NCBI GenBank assembly: GCA_902798605.1
Contig: CADBXH010000120.1
Span: 1 to 5,115, forward strand
DNA: 5,115 bases
Origin: an uncultured Ruminococcus sp.
GTDB taxonomy: Bacteria > Bacillota_A > Clostridia > Oscillospirales > Acutalibacteraceae
Reading direction: 5' to 3'
This document shows positions 1-5,100 of this stretch, one piece after another. Numbering within the stretch: position 1 is the stretch's first letter; every line of letters starts with the position of its first letter. The position numbers and the translations under genes were made by a program. Below the pieces are notes generated by a model. That model did not search any database, was not told the DNA's origin, and saw only the letters and a program-made list of their open reading frames with translations.

Positions 1-14
1 ATTTGAGTACAAGT

Positions 15-43
15 TTGCCAAAAATCGGTTACAATTTTAATAT
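15..43 (+). promoter_or_regulatory. possible upstream sigma-A-like promoter for murA
   Basis: A TTGCCA box (15-20, five of six matches to TTGACA) lies 17 nt before TAATAT (38-43, four of six matches to TATAAT). The spacing is ideal but the -10 box is weak, and such matches arise by chance in AT-rich DNA. It would be a secondary promoter upstream of the better one at 48-76. Confidence 0.25.
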
Positions 44-47
44 TGCG

Positions 48-76
48 TTGACTTTACTACAATTTTGTAGTATCAT
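48..76 (+). promoter_or_regulatory. probable sigma-A-like promoter of murA
   Basis: TTGACT (48-53) and TATCAT (71-76) are separated by exactly 17 nt, and each matches the consensus at five of six positions. Transcription would start near 83, giving a 5' leader of about 180 nt before the murA start codon. The spacer between the two boxes is almost entirely filled by an inverted repeat (55-72), so this promoter is probably repressible. The boxes are seen directly; their activity is inferred. Confidence 0.65.
55..72. promoter_or_regulatory. operator-like palindrome inside the murA promoter
   Basis: TACTACAATTTTGTAGTA has perfect 8-bp arms (55-62 and 65-72) around a 2-bp centre. It begins one base after the -35 box and covers the first two bases of the -10 box, the classic position for a repressor that blocks RNA polymerase. 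The TACA/TGTA half-sites recall BlaI/MecI/CopY-family operators, but here they are 4 bp apart rather than the 2 bp I recall as typical, so the regulator is not assigned. A partial copy of one arm and centre, TACAATTTT, occurs upstream at 30-38. Confidence 0.5.
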
Positions 77-145
77 TTTCTACAAGAGAATTGTGGCGTA
101 ACGTATGTGTAACCATAATTTGCAGTTCGTTTTAATAAAAATGTA

Positions 146-214
146 ACCTATATTTTGTGGTTTAAGTGGAAAAATAACAAAGAAAACCACAATAGGTAGT
201 GTTACGGGACCTAT
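146..214 (+). other. structured murA leader with two competing hairpins
   Basis: In the murA leader, ACCTA (146-150) plus TTGTGGTTT (155-163) can pair with AAACCACAA (184-192) plus TAGGT (193-197). This gives a 14-bp stem with a 4-nt bulge and a 20-nt loop. The distal arm ATAGGT (192-197) can instead pair with ACCTAT (209-214) across an 11-nt loop, so the two folds exclude each other. The segments at 146 and 209 are also imperfect direct repeats (ACCTATAT followed by a T/G-rich run). There is no U-tract, so this is not an obvious attenuator, and the ribosome binding site at 249 lies outside both stems. Base pairing is seen on paper; regulation is speculative and no known riboswitch class is recognised. 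Confidence 0.35.
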
Positions 215-248
215 ATATTTGTTGTTGCAAAAATCCATCACCATCGTT

Positions 249-253
249 AGGAG
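249..253 (+). promoter_or_regulatory. ribosome binding site of murA, deciding a UUG start
   Basis: AGGAG (249-253) ends 9 nt before the TTG at 263. The in-frame stop TAG at 248-250 overlaps this site, so no start upstream of 263 is possible in this frame. The first in-frame ATG is codon 92, which would remove the substrate-binding Lys-Asn pair. Together these fix UUG as the start codon. Confidence 0.85.
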
Positions 254-262
254 TGTCAACAA

Positions 263-1561
263 TTGGAAAAGTTTGTTGTTACGGGCGGTAAACCGCTTTT
301 TGGTGAGGTAAATATCAGCGGTGCTAAAAACGCTGCCGTTGCTATTATCCCCGCCGTTATTTTATGTGACGAGCCTTGTACGATCGAGAATATCCCGAAC
401 ATCAGCGACGTAACGCTTATCAGCAGGATCCTCCAGCAGATGGGCGCTAAGGTAAGAAGGATCAACAAGAGCACTCTCTATATCGATCCCACTCATATCC
501 AGACAAGCGTAGCTGTTACCGATCTGGTAAGGGGAATGAGAGCTTCTTATTATCTTCTCGGCGCTCTGCTCGGAAAATACGGTCAGGCAAAGGTCGCTCT
601 TCCCGGCGGCTGTAACTTCGGCGTTCGCCCCATAGACCAGCACCTCAAGGGCTTTGAAGCATTAGGTGCAGAGACAAGACTCGTTGACGGAGCTATTATT
701 GAGGCTAAGTGCGACGAGGAAGGTCTTGTGGGAACCCATATTTACCTCGACGTTGTGTCTGTAGGCGCGACTATGAACATTATGCTCGCAGCCTGCCGCG
801 CAAAGGGTCTTACGGTTATTGAAAATGCCGCAAGAGAGCCCCATATCGTTGACCTTGCGAACTTCCTCAACTCCATGGGAGCTGACGTAAGAGGCGCGGG
901 TACAGACGTTATCAAGGTAAGAGGCGTGTCTTATATGCACGGCATCACTTACTCGATTATTCCCGACCAGATCGAGGCGGGAACATATATGTGCGCTGCC
1001 GCTGCTACACGCGGACGCGTTACTATCAAGAATATCACTCCCAAGCACCTTGAGTCGATCTCAGCCAAGTTCCGTGAGATGGGCGTTAAGATCACAGAGT
1101 ATGACGAGGCGCTCACTATCGACGCTACCGTTAAACCGCTCAAGCGCTGCAACATCAAAACGATGCCTCACCCCGGCTTCCCGACGGACTGCCAGCCGCA
1201 GTTCACTGCTCTGCTTATGAGCGTGCCCGGCACCAGCATCGTTAACGAGAACGTTTGGGACAACAGATATCAGTATATCAGCGAGCTTATCAGAATGGGC
1301 GCGCATATCTCGGTAGAGGGCAGACTTGCCATAATCGAGGGCGGCACACCGCTCACAGCGGCTCCCGTTAAGGCAACCGACCTCAGAGCAGGTGCGGCGA
1401 TGATCATCGCGGCACTTGAGGTAAGCGGCACGACCGAGATCTCGAGCATCCAGTTTATCGAGAGAGGCTACGAGGACGTTGTTGAAAAGTTCAAGGCTAT
1501 CGGCGCTGATATCAAAAAGGTCTATTATTCCGGAGATAATCAGGAAGAGCTCAGAGCGTAA
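263..1561 (+). CDS. murA: UDP-N-acetylglucosamine 1-carboxyvinyltransferase (MurA)
   Basis: MurA is the cytoplasmic enzyme that transfers enolpyruvate from phosphoenolpyruvate to UDP-GlcNAc, the first committed step of peptidoglycan synthesis. The 432 residues match the family's usual 420-435. Seen directly: the N-terminal Lys22-Asn23 pair in SGAKNA, Arg93, the mobile loop LPGGCNFGVRPIDQH with Cys117 (E. coli Cys115 equivalent), the catalytic Asp309 in GFPTDCQPQF (E. coli Asp305), Arg375 in DLRAG and Arg401 in ERGYE. A Cys rather than an Asp in the loop predicts fosfomycin sensitivity of the enzyme. It uses a UUG start after an AGGAG site. It has its own promoter, with an embedded palindrome, and its own terminator, so it appears monocistronic. 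Many Firmicutes carry two MurA paralogues (MurAA and MurAB/MurZ); which one this is cannot be told from the sequence alone. The reading frame is intact. Confidence 0.97.
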   Translation: MEKFVVTGGKPLFGEVNISGAKNAAVAIIPAVILCDEPCTIENIPNISDVTLISRILQQMGAKVRRINKSTLYIDPTHIQTSVAVTDLVRGMRASYYLLGALLGKYGQAKVALPGGCNFGVRPIDQHLKGFEALGAETRLVDGAIIEAKCDEEGLVGTHIYLDVVSVGATMNIMLAACRAKGLTVIENAAREPHIVDLANFLNSMGADVRGAGTDVIKVRGVSYMHGITYSIIPDQIEAGTYMCAAAATRGRVTIKNITPKHLESISAKFREMGVKITEYDEALTIDATVKPLKRCNIKTMPHPGFPTDCQPQFTALLMSVPGTSIVNENVWDNRYQYISELIRMGAHISVEGRLAIIEGGTPLTAAPVKATDLRAGAAMIIAALEVSGTTEISSIQFIERGYEDVVEKFKAIGADIKKVYYSGDNQEELRA

Positions 1562-1564
1562 TAT

Positions 1565-1585
1565 TTAAGAGTTAAGAGTTGAGAG
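1565..1585 (+). repeat. three tandem 7-bp repeats at the murA terminator
   Basis: The heptamer TTRAGAG occurs three times head to tail (1565-1571, 1572-1578 and 1579-1585; the third has G for A). The second and third copies build the left arm of the terminator stem, and the right arm could also pair in a slipped register with the earlier copies. Confidence 0.8.
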
Positions 1586-1609
1586 TCAATTGGCTTTCAA
1601 CTCTTTTTT
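1574..1609 (+). terminator. intrinsic terminator of murA
   Basis: AAGAGTTGA (1574-1582) pairs with TCAACTCTT (1597-1605). The stem continues inward through a G-U pair (1583/1596) and AGTC/GGCT (1584-1587 with 1592-1595, one more wobble) to an AATT tetraloop (1588-1591), giving a continuous 14-bp hairpin. A run of six T (1604-1609) overlaps its 3' end. It starts 12 nt after the murA stop and separates murA from the next transcription unit. The opposite strand lacks a T-run, so it acts in one direction only. Confidence 0.93.
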
Positions 1610-1610
1610 G

Positions 1611-1639
1611 TTGTAAATTTTTAAAAAATGTGTTATTAT
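1611..1639 (+). promoter_or_regulatory. probable promoter of the walJ-rlmH unit
   Basis: TTGTAA (1611-1616) and TATTAT (1634-1639) are 17 nt apart, and a TG at 1631-1632 forms an extended -10 element (TGTTATTAT). It lies directly after the murA terminator and would start transcription near 1646, about 26 nt before the walJ start codon. Confidence 0.65.
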
Positions 1640-1658
1640 CTTATCGTATATAAATTTT

Positions 1659-1663
1659 AGGGG
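1659..1663 (+). promoter_or_regulatory. ribosome binding site of the MBL-fold gene
   Basis: AGGGG lies 8 nt before the ATG at 1672. It is a slightly imperfect Shine-Dalgarno sequence at normal spacing and supports this start. Confidence 0.6.
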
Positions 1664-1671
1664 TAATTCGT

Positions 1672-2460
1672 ATGGCAAAGGTCGTTCCGCTGTTCAGCGG
1701 CAGTAAGGGAAACAGTTATTACATAGGCTCGGGCAGCGAGGGTATCCTTGTTGACGCGGGCAGGTCGTGCAGGCAGATCGAGCAGGCGTTGGAGCTCAAT
1801 TCAATAGATATAAGCAATATTCACGCGCTTTTTATCACTCACGAGCACATCGACCACTGCAGCGCGGTCAGAGTTCTCGCCAAAAAATACAAGCTGCCTG
1901 TTTACGCGAGCAAGGGTACGATGGACGCGATGATCAACAGCCGAAAGCTCGAGAGCGACACAAAGCTCTACATTATCGAGCGCGAGTCCGTTGTCGGCGA
2001 TATCCTTGTCAACCGCATAAATACCCCTCACGACGCGGCGGAAAGCTGCTGCTACAGGGTGACTTCTCCCGACGGAAAGTCCGCGCTGATCGCCACCGAT
2101 ATGGGAATTATGACCGAGGGCGTGCGTAATGCGGCGGCTCAAAGCGATTTTGTCGTGCTCGAGTCGAACCACGATATCGAAATGCTCAAAACAGGGCCGT
2201 ATCCATATCCGCTCAAGCGCAGGATACTCTCTGACAAAGGGCACCTTTCAAACGAGGCGTGCTCCGCGGAGCTCTCTGAGCTTGTAAAGGGCGGAACGCT
2301 CCGCCTTATGCTCGGCCACCTCAGCGAGCAGAACAATACACCCGAGGTCGCGCTGAGGACGGCGGTCGCCGAGCTTGAGCGCGCGGGATTGAAATATAAA
2401 GTAGATTACACCCTCGACATAGCTCCTGCCGAGGCGACAGTAAAGAGCGTGATTTTTTAA
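1672..2460 (+). CDS. walJ: MBL-fold metallohydrolase, YycJ/WalJ type
   Basis: This is a 262-residue metallo-beta-lactamase-fold protein of the YycJ/WalJ branch, whose members are described as DNA exonucleases and linked to mutation avoidance and to the WalRK cell-wall regulon in Bacilli. Seen directly: an N-terminal strand with FSGSKGNSYYI (8-18), the strand ILVDAG (25-30), the metal-binding motif HEHIDH (57-62), His120 in TPHDAAES, Asp142 in ATDMG, His167 in ESNHD, and His216 in LGHLSEQNNTP. The family-typical stretch GPYPYPLKRRILSDKGHLSN (175-194) is intact. There is no signal peptide or membrane segment, so it is cytoplasmic. The gene has its own promoter after the murA terminator, and its TAA stop shares one base with the rlmH ATG, implying translational coupling. 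In B. subtilis walJ belongs to the walRKHIJ cluster with rlmH nearby; no walRK is present here. The family call is strong; the exact substrate is not shown by the sequence. Confidence 0.92.
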   Translation: MAKVVPLFSGSKGNSYYIGSGSEGILVDAGRSCRQIEQALELNSIDISNIHALFITHEHIDHCSAVRVLAKKYKLPVYASKGTMDAMINSRKLESDTKLYIIERESVVGDILVNRINTPHDAAESCCYRVTSPDGKSALIATDMGIMTEGVRNAAAQSDFVVLESNHDIEMLKTGPYPYPLKRRILSDKGHLSNEACSAELSELVKGGTLRLMLGHLSEQNNTPEVALRTAVAELERAGLKYKVDYTLDIAPAEATVKSVIF

Positions 2461-2945
2461 TGCTGAAAATCAACATCATCTGCATCGGCAAGATAAAAGA
2501 AAAATATTTTACGGACGCCATTGCCGAATATTCAAAGCGGCTGACGGCGTTTTGCAAATTCAATATCATTGAGCTCAACGAGGAGCGGATCAGGAGCAAC
2601 GACCCGAACAGCTCGCAGATCGCCGAGGTGATCGCCGCCGAGGGCAGGCGGATAATGCAGAAGATCGGCGCGGGCGATTACGTCGCGGCGATGTGCATAG
2701 AGGGAAAAATGCTCTCGAGCGAGGAGCTCTCCGCGACTCTCGACAAAATCGCGCTCAGCGGCAAAAGCACCGTTGATTTTATAATCGGCGGCAGCTACGG
2801 GCTCAGCGATGAAGTAAAGAAACGGGCGGATCTGCGCCTTTCTATGAGCAAAATGACATTCCCGCACCAGATGGCGCGGGTCATACTCAGTGAGCAGATA
2901 TACAGGGCGTTTGAGATCTCAACAAACGGAAAATACCATAAGTAG
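2460..2945 (+). CDS. rlmH: 23S rRNA (pseudouridine1915-N3)-methyltransferase RlmH
   Basis: RlmH is a SPOUT-class, SAM-dependent homodimeric methyltransferase that methylates N3 of pseudouridine 1915 in helix 69 of 23S rRNA, acting on assembled 70S ribosomes. The 161 residues match the family's length of about 155-160. Seen directly: the start MLKINIICIGKIKEKYF, the SAM-binding knot segment FIIGGSYGL (107-115), the signature SMSKMTFPHQMAR (128-140), VILSEQIYRAF (141-151) and the C-terminal YHK. The tail reads NGKYHK where relatives usually have GEPYHK/R; the proline is missing but the terminal Tyr-His is kept. The ATG overlaps the walJ stop by one base (TAATG) and has no good Shine-Dalgarno sequence of its own, so translation probably depends on ribosomes finishing walJ. 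No terminator follows; a REP-like palindrome and direct repeats lie between it and rqcH. Confidence 0.97.
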   Translation: MLKINIICIGKIKEKYFTDAIAEYSKRLTAFCKFNIIELNEERIRSNDPNSSQIAEVIAAEGRRIMQKIGAGDYVAAMCIEGKMLSSEELSATLDKIALSGKSTVDFIIGGSYGLSDEVKKRADLRLSMSKMTFPHQMARVILSEQIYRAFEISTNGKYHK

Positions 2946-2952
2946 AGTTTAA

Positions 2953-2978
2953 TTGTAGGGGCGACCATTGGTCGCCCG
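2953..2978. repeat. REP-like palindrome after rlmH
   Basis: GGGCGACC (2959-2966) and GGTCGCCC (2970-2977) form a perfect 8-bp inverted repeat around ATT, inside the context TTGTAGGGGCGACC. It starts 8 bp after the rlmH stop. No T-run follows, so it is not a standard terminator, although it could protect the rlmH 3' end. From memory, short GC-rich palindromes beginning GTAGGGGCG are dispersed in intergenic regions of many Clostridia; this needs a genome search. Confidence 0.75.
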
Positions 2979-3005
2979 TGGGCTTCGCACTGACCTTGAA
3001 TCAAG

Positions 3006-3090
3006 AGAGCCGTGTTATGACGGTGAATAATACTTGTAAGTCGAGACACCGACCTGAGAATGTGAACCGACTTACGGAACGGACTGAAAT
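3006..3090 (+). repeat. 85-bp direct repeat, copy A
   Basis: This is the first of two head-to-tail 85-bp units starting AGAGCCGTG and ending GAAAT. As RNA it could form two adjacent hairpins: GTGTTAT (3012-3018) with ATAATAC (3027-3033, one wobble), and GTAAGTCG (3036-3043) with CGACTTAC (3068-3075, perfect, 24-nt loop). It differs from copy B at only three positions: G3056, G3062 and G3086. It encodes no evident protein and has no transposase. Confidence 0.95.
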
Positions 3091-3175
3091 AGAGCCGTGT
3101 TATGACGGTGAATAATACTTGTAAGTCGAGACACCGACCTTAGAATATGAACCGACTTACGGAACGGACTAAAAT
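3091..3175 (+). repeat. 85-bp direct repeat, copy B, abutting rqcH start
   Basis: This second unit is 82/85 identical to copy A, directly follows it, and ends at the base before the rqcH ATG. The perfect GTAAGTCG/CGACTTAC arms lie at 3121-3128 and 3153-3160. The whole 5' region of rqcH, including any Shine-Dalgarno sequence (only a weak GGA at 3166-3168, 7 nt before ATG), is therefore repeat sequence. It may be a tandem duplication of the native rqcH leader or a dispersed repeat family; the sequence alone does not decide. Confidence 0.95.
3119..3146 (+). promoter_or_regulatory. possible rqcH promoter within repeat copy B
   Basis: TTGTAA (3119-3124) and TAGAAT (3141-3146) are 16 nt apart and would start transcription about 24 nt before the rqcH ATG. 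Copy A has GAGAAT at the matching place (3056-3061), so only copy B has an acceptable -10 box. The boxes overlap the arms and loop of the internal inverted repeat, which might act as an operator. The match is modest, and rqcH may simply be read through from the walJ promoter. Confidence 0.35.
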
Positions 3176-4915
3176 ATGGCTTTGGACGGAATATATTTAC
3201 GGCATATCAAAAATGAAATAGAAAAACAGTCGCTCGGCGCGAGGGTCAACCAGATTTATCAGCCCAACCGCGACGAGCTTGTTTTCGTGCTGCGCACCTA
3301 CGGCGGAAGCCAAAAGCTTCTGCTCTCGGCTCGGGCAAATTCTCCGCGCGTAAACTACTGCGTAAATACGCCCGAAAACCCCGCGCAGCCCCCGATGTTC
3401 TGTATGCTTATGCGCAAGCGTCTCGGCGGCGGTAAGCTTGTAAGTGTGCGCCAGCTTGAGTGCGACCGAGTGCTGTTCCTCGATTTTGAATGTGTGAACG
3501 AGCTCGGCGACCTTGTTGATCTTACGGTCGTCTGCGAGATAATGGGAATGTACAGCAACATCATCCTGATCGACCGCGGCACGGGCGTTATCGTTGACGC
3601 GCTCAAAAGGGTCGACCTGACCGTCAGCAGCCGCAGGTTCGTTTTGCCGAACATAAAATATGAACTTCCCGACCCGCAGGATAAGCTCAATATTTTGGAG
3701 TCAACACCCGAGGAGATCGCGCAAAGAATAAAAGACCAACCCGCGGAAATGCCGCTCGGCAAGGCGGTTTTGAGCGCTATCCAGGGCGTGTCGCCCATAA
3801 TCAGCCGCGAGCTTGAGTACCGCGTTTGCGAGGGAGCGACAAACCGTGTTGAGGGCGTGCTTTACGACAGGCTGATAGCCGAGCTGACGGAGCTAAAAAA
3901 CGTCACGGAAAACTGCCTCGGCAAGCCGTATATCGTTTACCGCGAGGACAAAAAGCCGATGGATACTTCTTTTATAGAAATAAAACAGTACGGCGGATTT
4001 CTAAAGGTCGAGCAAAAGGATAGCTTCAACCTCGCTGTTGACAGCTTTTATGACGAGCGCGACGCGCGCGACAGAATGAGGGTCAAGACCCAGAGCCTGA
4101 ACAAGCTCCTTGTAAACCTCCGCGAGCGAACCGCGCGCAAGCTGCAAAAGCAGCAGACCGAGCTTTCGCGCTGCGCCGACCGCGAGCAGCTGCGTATCCG
4201 CGGCGATTTATTGCAGGCGAATCTGTACCGCATAGAGCGCGGCGCGGAGTATGTTGACGTTGAAAACTACTACGACCCCGACGGCAAGACGCTGAGAATC
4301 AAGCTCAATCCCGCGATCTCACCGGCGGCGAACGCCCAGCGGTACTACAAAGACTATCAAAAGGAAAAGAACGCCGAGACCTATCTGACCGAACAGATAG
4401 AAAAGGGCACGGCGGAGCTCGAGTACATCGAGTCGGTGATCGACGAGGTCGGCAGGGCTCAAACCGAGCGCGAGCTCGCGCAGATAAAAGAGGAGCTCGA
4501 GCAGCAGGGGTACCTCAGAAAACAAAACTCAAAGCGCCAAAAGCAGACCGCGCTGCCGTTTTTGGAATTTGAGTCAAGCGACGGTTTTAAAATATTGGTC
4601 GGCAGGAACAACCTGCAAAATGACAAGCTCACCCTAAAAACTGCCGCAAAGACGGATATGTGGCTCCACACCAAGGATATCCACGGCTCGCACGTCATCA
4701 TCCGCGCCGACGGCAGAGAGATAAGCGATACCGCTATAATGGAGGCGGCGTCACTCGCGGCGTACCACAGCAAGGCGCAAAACAGCGCCAAGGTACCCGT
4801 TGACTTCACGCTTGTAAAATACGTCAGCAAGCCAAACGGCGCCAAGCCCGGTATGGTGATTTATGTAAATAACAGAACGGTCTACGTTGACCCTAAAGAG
4901 AAGATAGGCAATTAA
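3176..4915 (+). CDS. rqcH: ribosome quality control factor RqcH (NFACT family)
   Basis: RqcH, the bacterial homologue of Rqc2/NEMF, binds large ribosomal subunits carrying stalled peptidyl-tRNA and recruits tRNA-Ala to add C-terminal alanine tails that mark the nascent chain for degradation. Older annotations call this family fibronectin/fibrinogen-binding protein (FbpA). The 579 residues are close to the usual 570-590. Seen directly: the family start MALDGIYLRHIKNEI, NFACT-N with YQPNRDELVFVLR (28-40), Asp97-Arg98 in LECDRVLFLDF (the pair needed for tRNA recruitment in B. subtilis RqcH), and EIMGMYSNIIL (121-131). A helix-hairpin-helix-like segment (about 193-215) and a charged coiled-coil region (about 290-445) follow. 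The C-terminal NFACT-R domain has VGRNNLQNDKLTLK (475-488) and WLHTKDIHGSHVIIR (496-510). The family start confirms the ATG chosen. Upstream is entirely 85-bp repeat sequence with a weak ribosome binding site, which is unusual. Confidence 0.96.
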   Translation: MALDGIYLRHIKNEIEKQSLGARVNQIYQPNRDELVFVLRTYGGSQKLLLSARANSPRVNYCVNTPENPAQPPMFCMLMRKRLGGGKLVSVRQLECDRVLFLDFECVNELGDLVDLTVVCEIMGMYSNIILIDRGTGVIVDALKRVDLTVSSRRFVLPNIKYELPDPQDKLNILESTPEEIAQRIKDQPAEMPLGKAVLSAIQGVSPIISRELEYRVCEGATNRVEGVLYDRLIAELTELKNVTENCLGKPYIVYREDKKPMDTSFIEIKQYGGFLKVEQKDSFNLAVDSFYDERDARDRMRVKTQSLNKLLVNLRERTARKLQKQQTELSRCADREQLRIRGDLLQANLYRIERGAEYVDVENYYDPDGKTLRIKLNPAISPAANAQRYYKDYQKEKNAETYLTEQIEKGTAELEYIESVIDEVGRAQTERELAQIKEELEQQGYLRKQNSKRQKQTALPFLEFESSDGFKILVGRNNLQNDKLTLKTAAKTDMWLHTKDIHGSHVIIRADGREISDTAIMEAASLAAYHSKAQNSAKVPVDFTLVKYVSKPNGAKPGMVIYVNNRTVYVDPKEKIGN

Positions 4916-4917
4916 AA

Positions 4918-4959
4918 GGTTCCCCCAAGGCTAAAACATTGGGGGAACCCGCTTTTTTT
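4918..4959 (+). terminator. intrinsic terminator of rqcH
   Basis: GGTTCCCCCAA (4918-4928) pairs perfectly with TTGGGGGAACC (4939-4949) around a 10-nt loop, followed by CGC and seven T (4953-4959). It begins 2 nt after the rqcH stop. The AAAA at 4914-4917 gives a short T-run on the opposite strand, so weak termination in the other direction is possible. Confidence 0.95.
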
Positions 4960-5001
4960 ATTCGGCGGTGCGGGCAAATCATTAAACTCAAAATAAACCT
5001 C

Positions 5002-5030
5002 TTTACAATCAAGTTTTTTTGTTGTATAAT
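5002..5030 (+). promoter_or_regulatory. strong sigma-A-like promoter of the downstream gene
   Basis: TTTACA (5002-5007, five of six matches) and a perfect TATAAT (5025-5030) are separated by 17 nt that include a T-run. Transcription would start near 5037, about 64 nt before the ATG at 5101. It follows the rqcH terminator, so it begins a new transcription unit. Confidence 0.82.
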
Positions 5031-5040
5031 ATAATTTAAC

Positions 5041-5069
5041 CGTGAATATGGGATAATAGCCTTTTCACG
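5041..5069 (+). other. small leader hairpin before the downstream gene
   Basis: CGTGAA (5041-5046) can pair with TTCACG (5064-5069) around a 17-nt loop, close to the expected 5' end of the transcript and upstream of the ribosome binding site. A 5'-end stabilising stem is one possibility. Six base pairs with a long loop could be chance. Confidence 0.3.
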
Positions 5070-5083
5070 ATGACTAATAACAC

Positions 5084-5090
5084 AAGGAGG
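5084..5090 (+). promoter_or_regulatory. strong ribosome binding site of the downstream gene
   Basis: AAGGAGG (5084-5090, followed by another G) is a full Shine-Dalgarno match 10 nt before the ATG at 5101. It supports that ATG as a real start even though the gene is cut off by the window edge. Confidence 0.88.
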
Positions 5091-5100
5091 GACAAACAGC

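Noticed and set aside
80..262. 60-residue minus-strand open frame opposite the murA leader
   Set aside because: It has no ribosome binding site, has AT-driven hydrophobic composition, and lies opposite a promoter and leader with clear plus-strand signals.
1767..2129. 120-residue plus-strand frame inside walJ
   Set aside because: It is an out-of-frame shadow of a strongly matching MBL-fold gene, with low-complexity Arg/Gln-rich composition.
2959..2977. GC-rich palindrome as a terminator of rlmH
   Set aside because: No T-run follows the stem; the next bases are GTGGGC. It is better described as a REP-like repeat.
3006..3175. CRISPR array
   Set aside because: There are only two units, directly adjacent with no spacers, and each is 85 bp, far longer than a CRISPR repeat.
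3006..3175. Insertion sequence or complete transposon
   Set aside because: There is no transposase frame, no terminal inverted repeats bounding the pair, and no visible target-site duplication.
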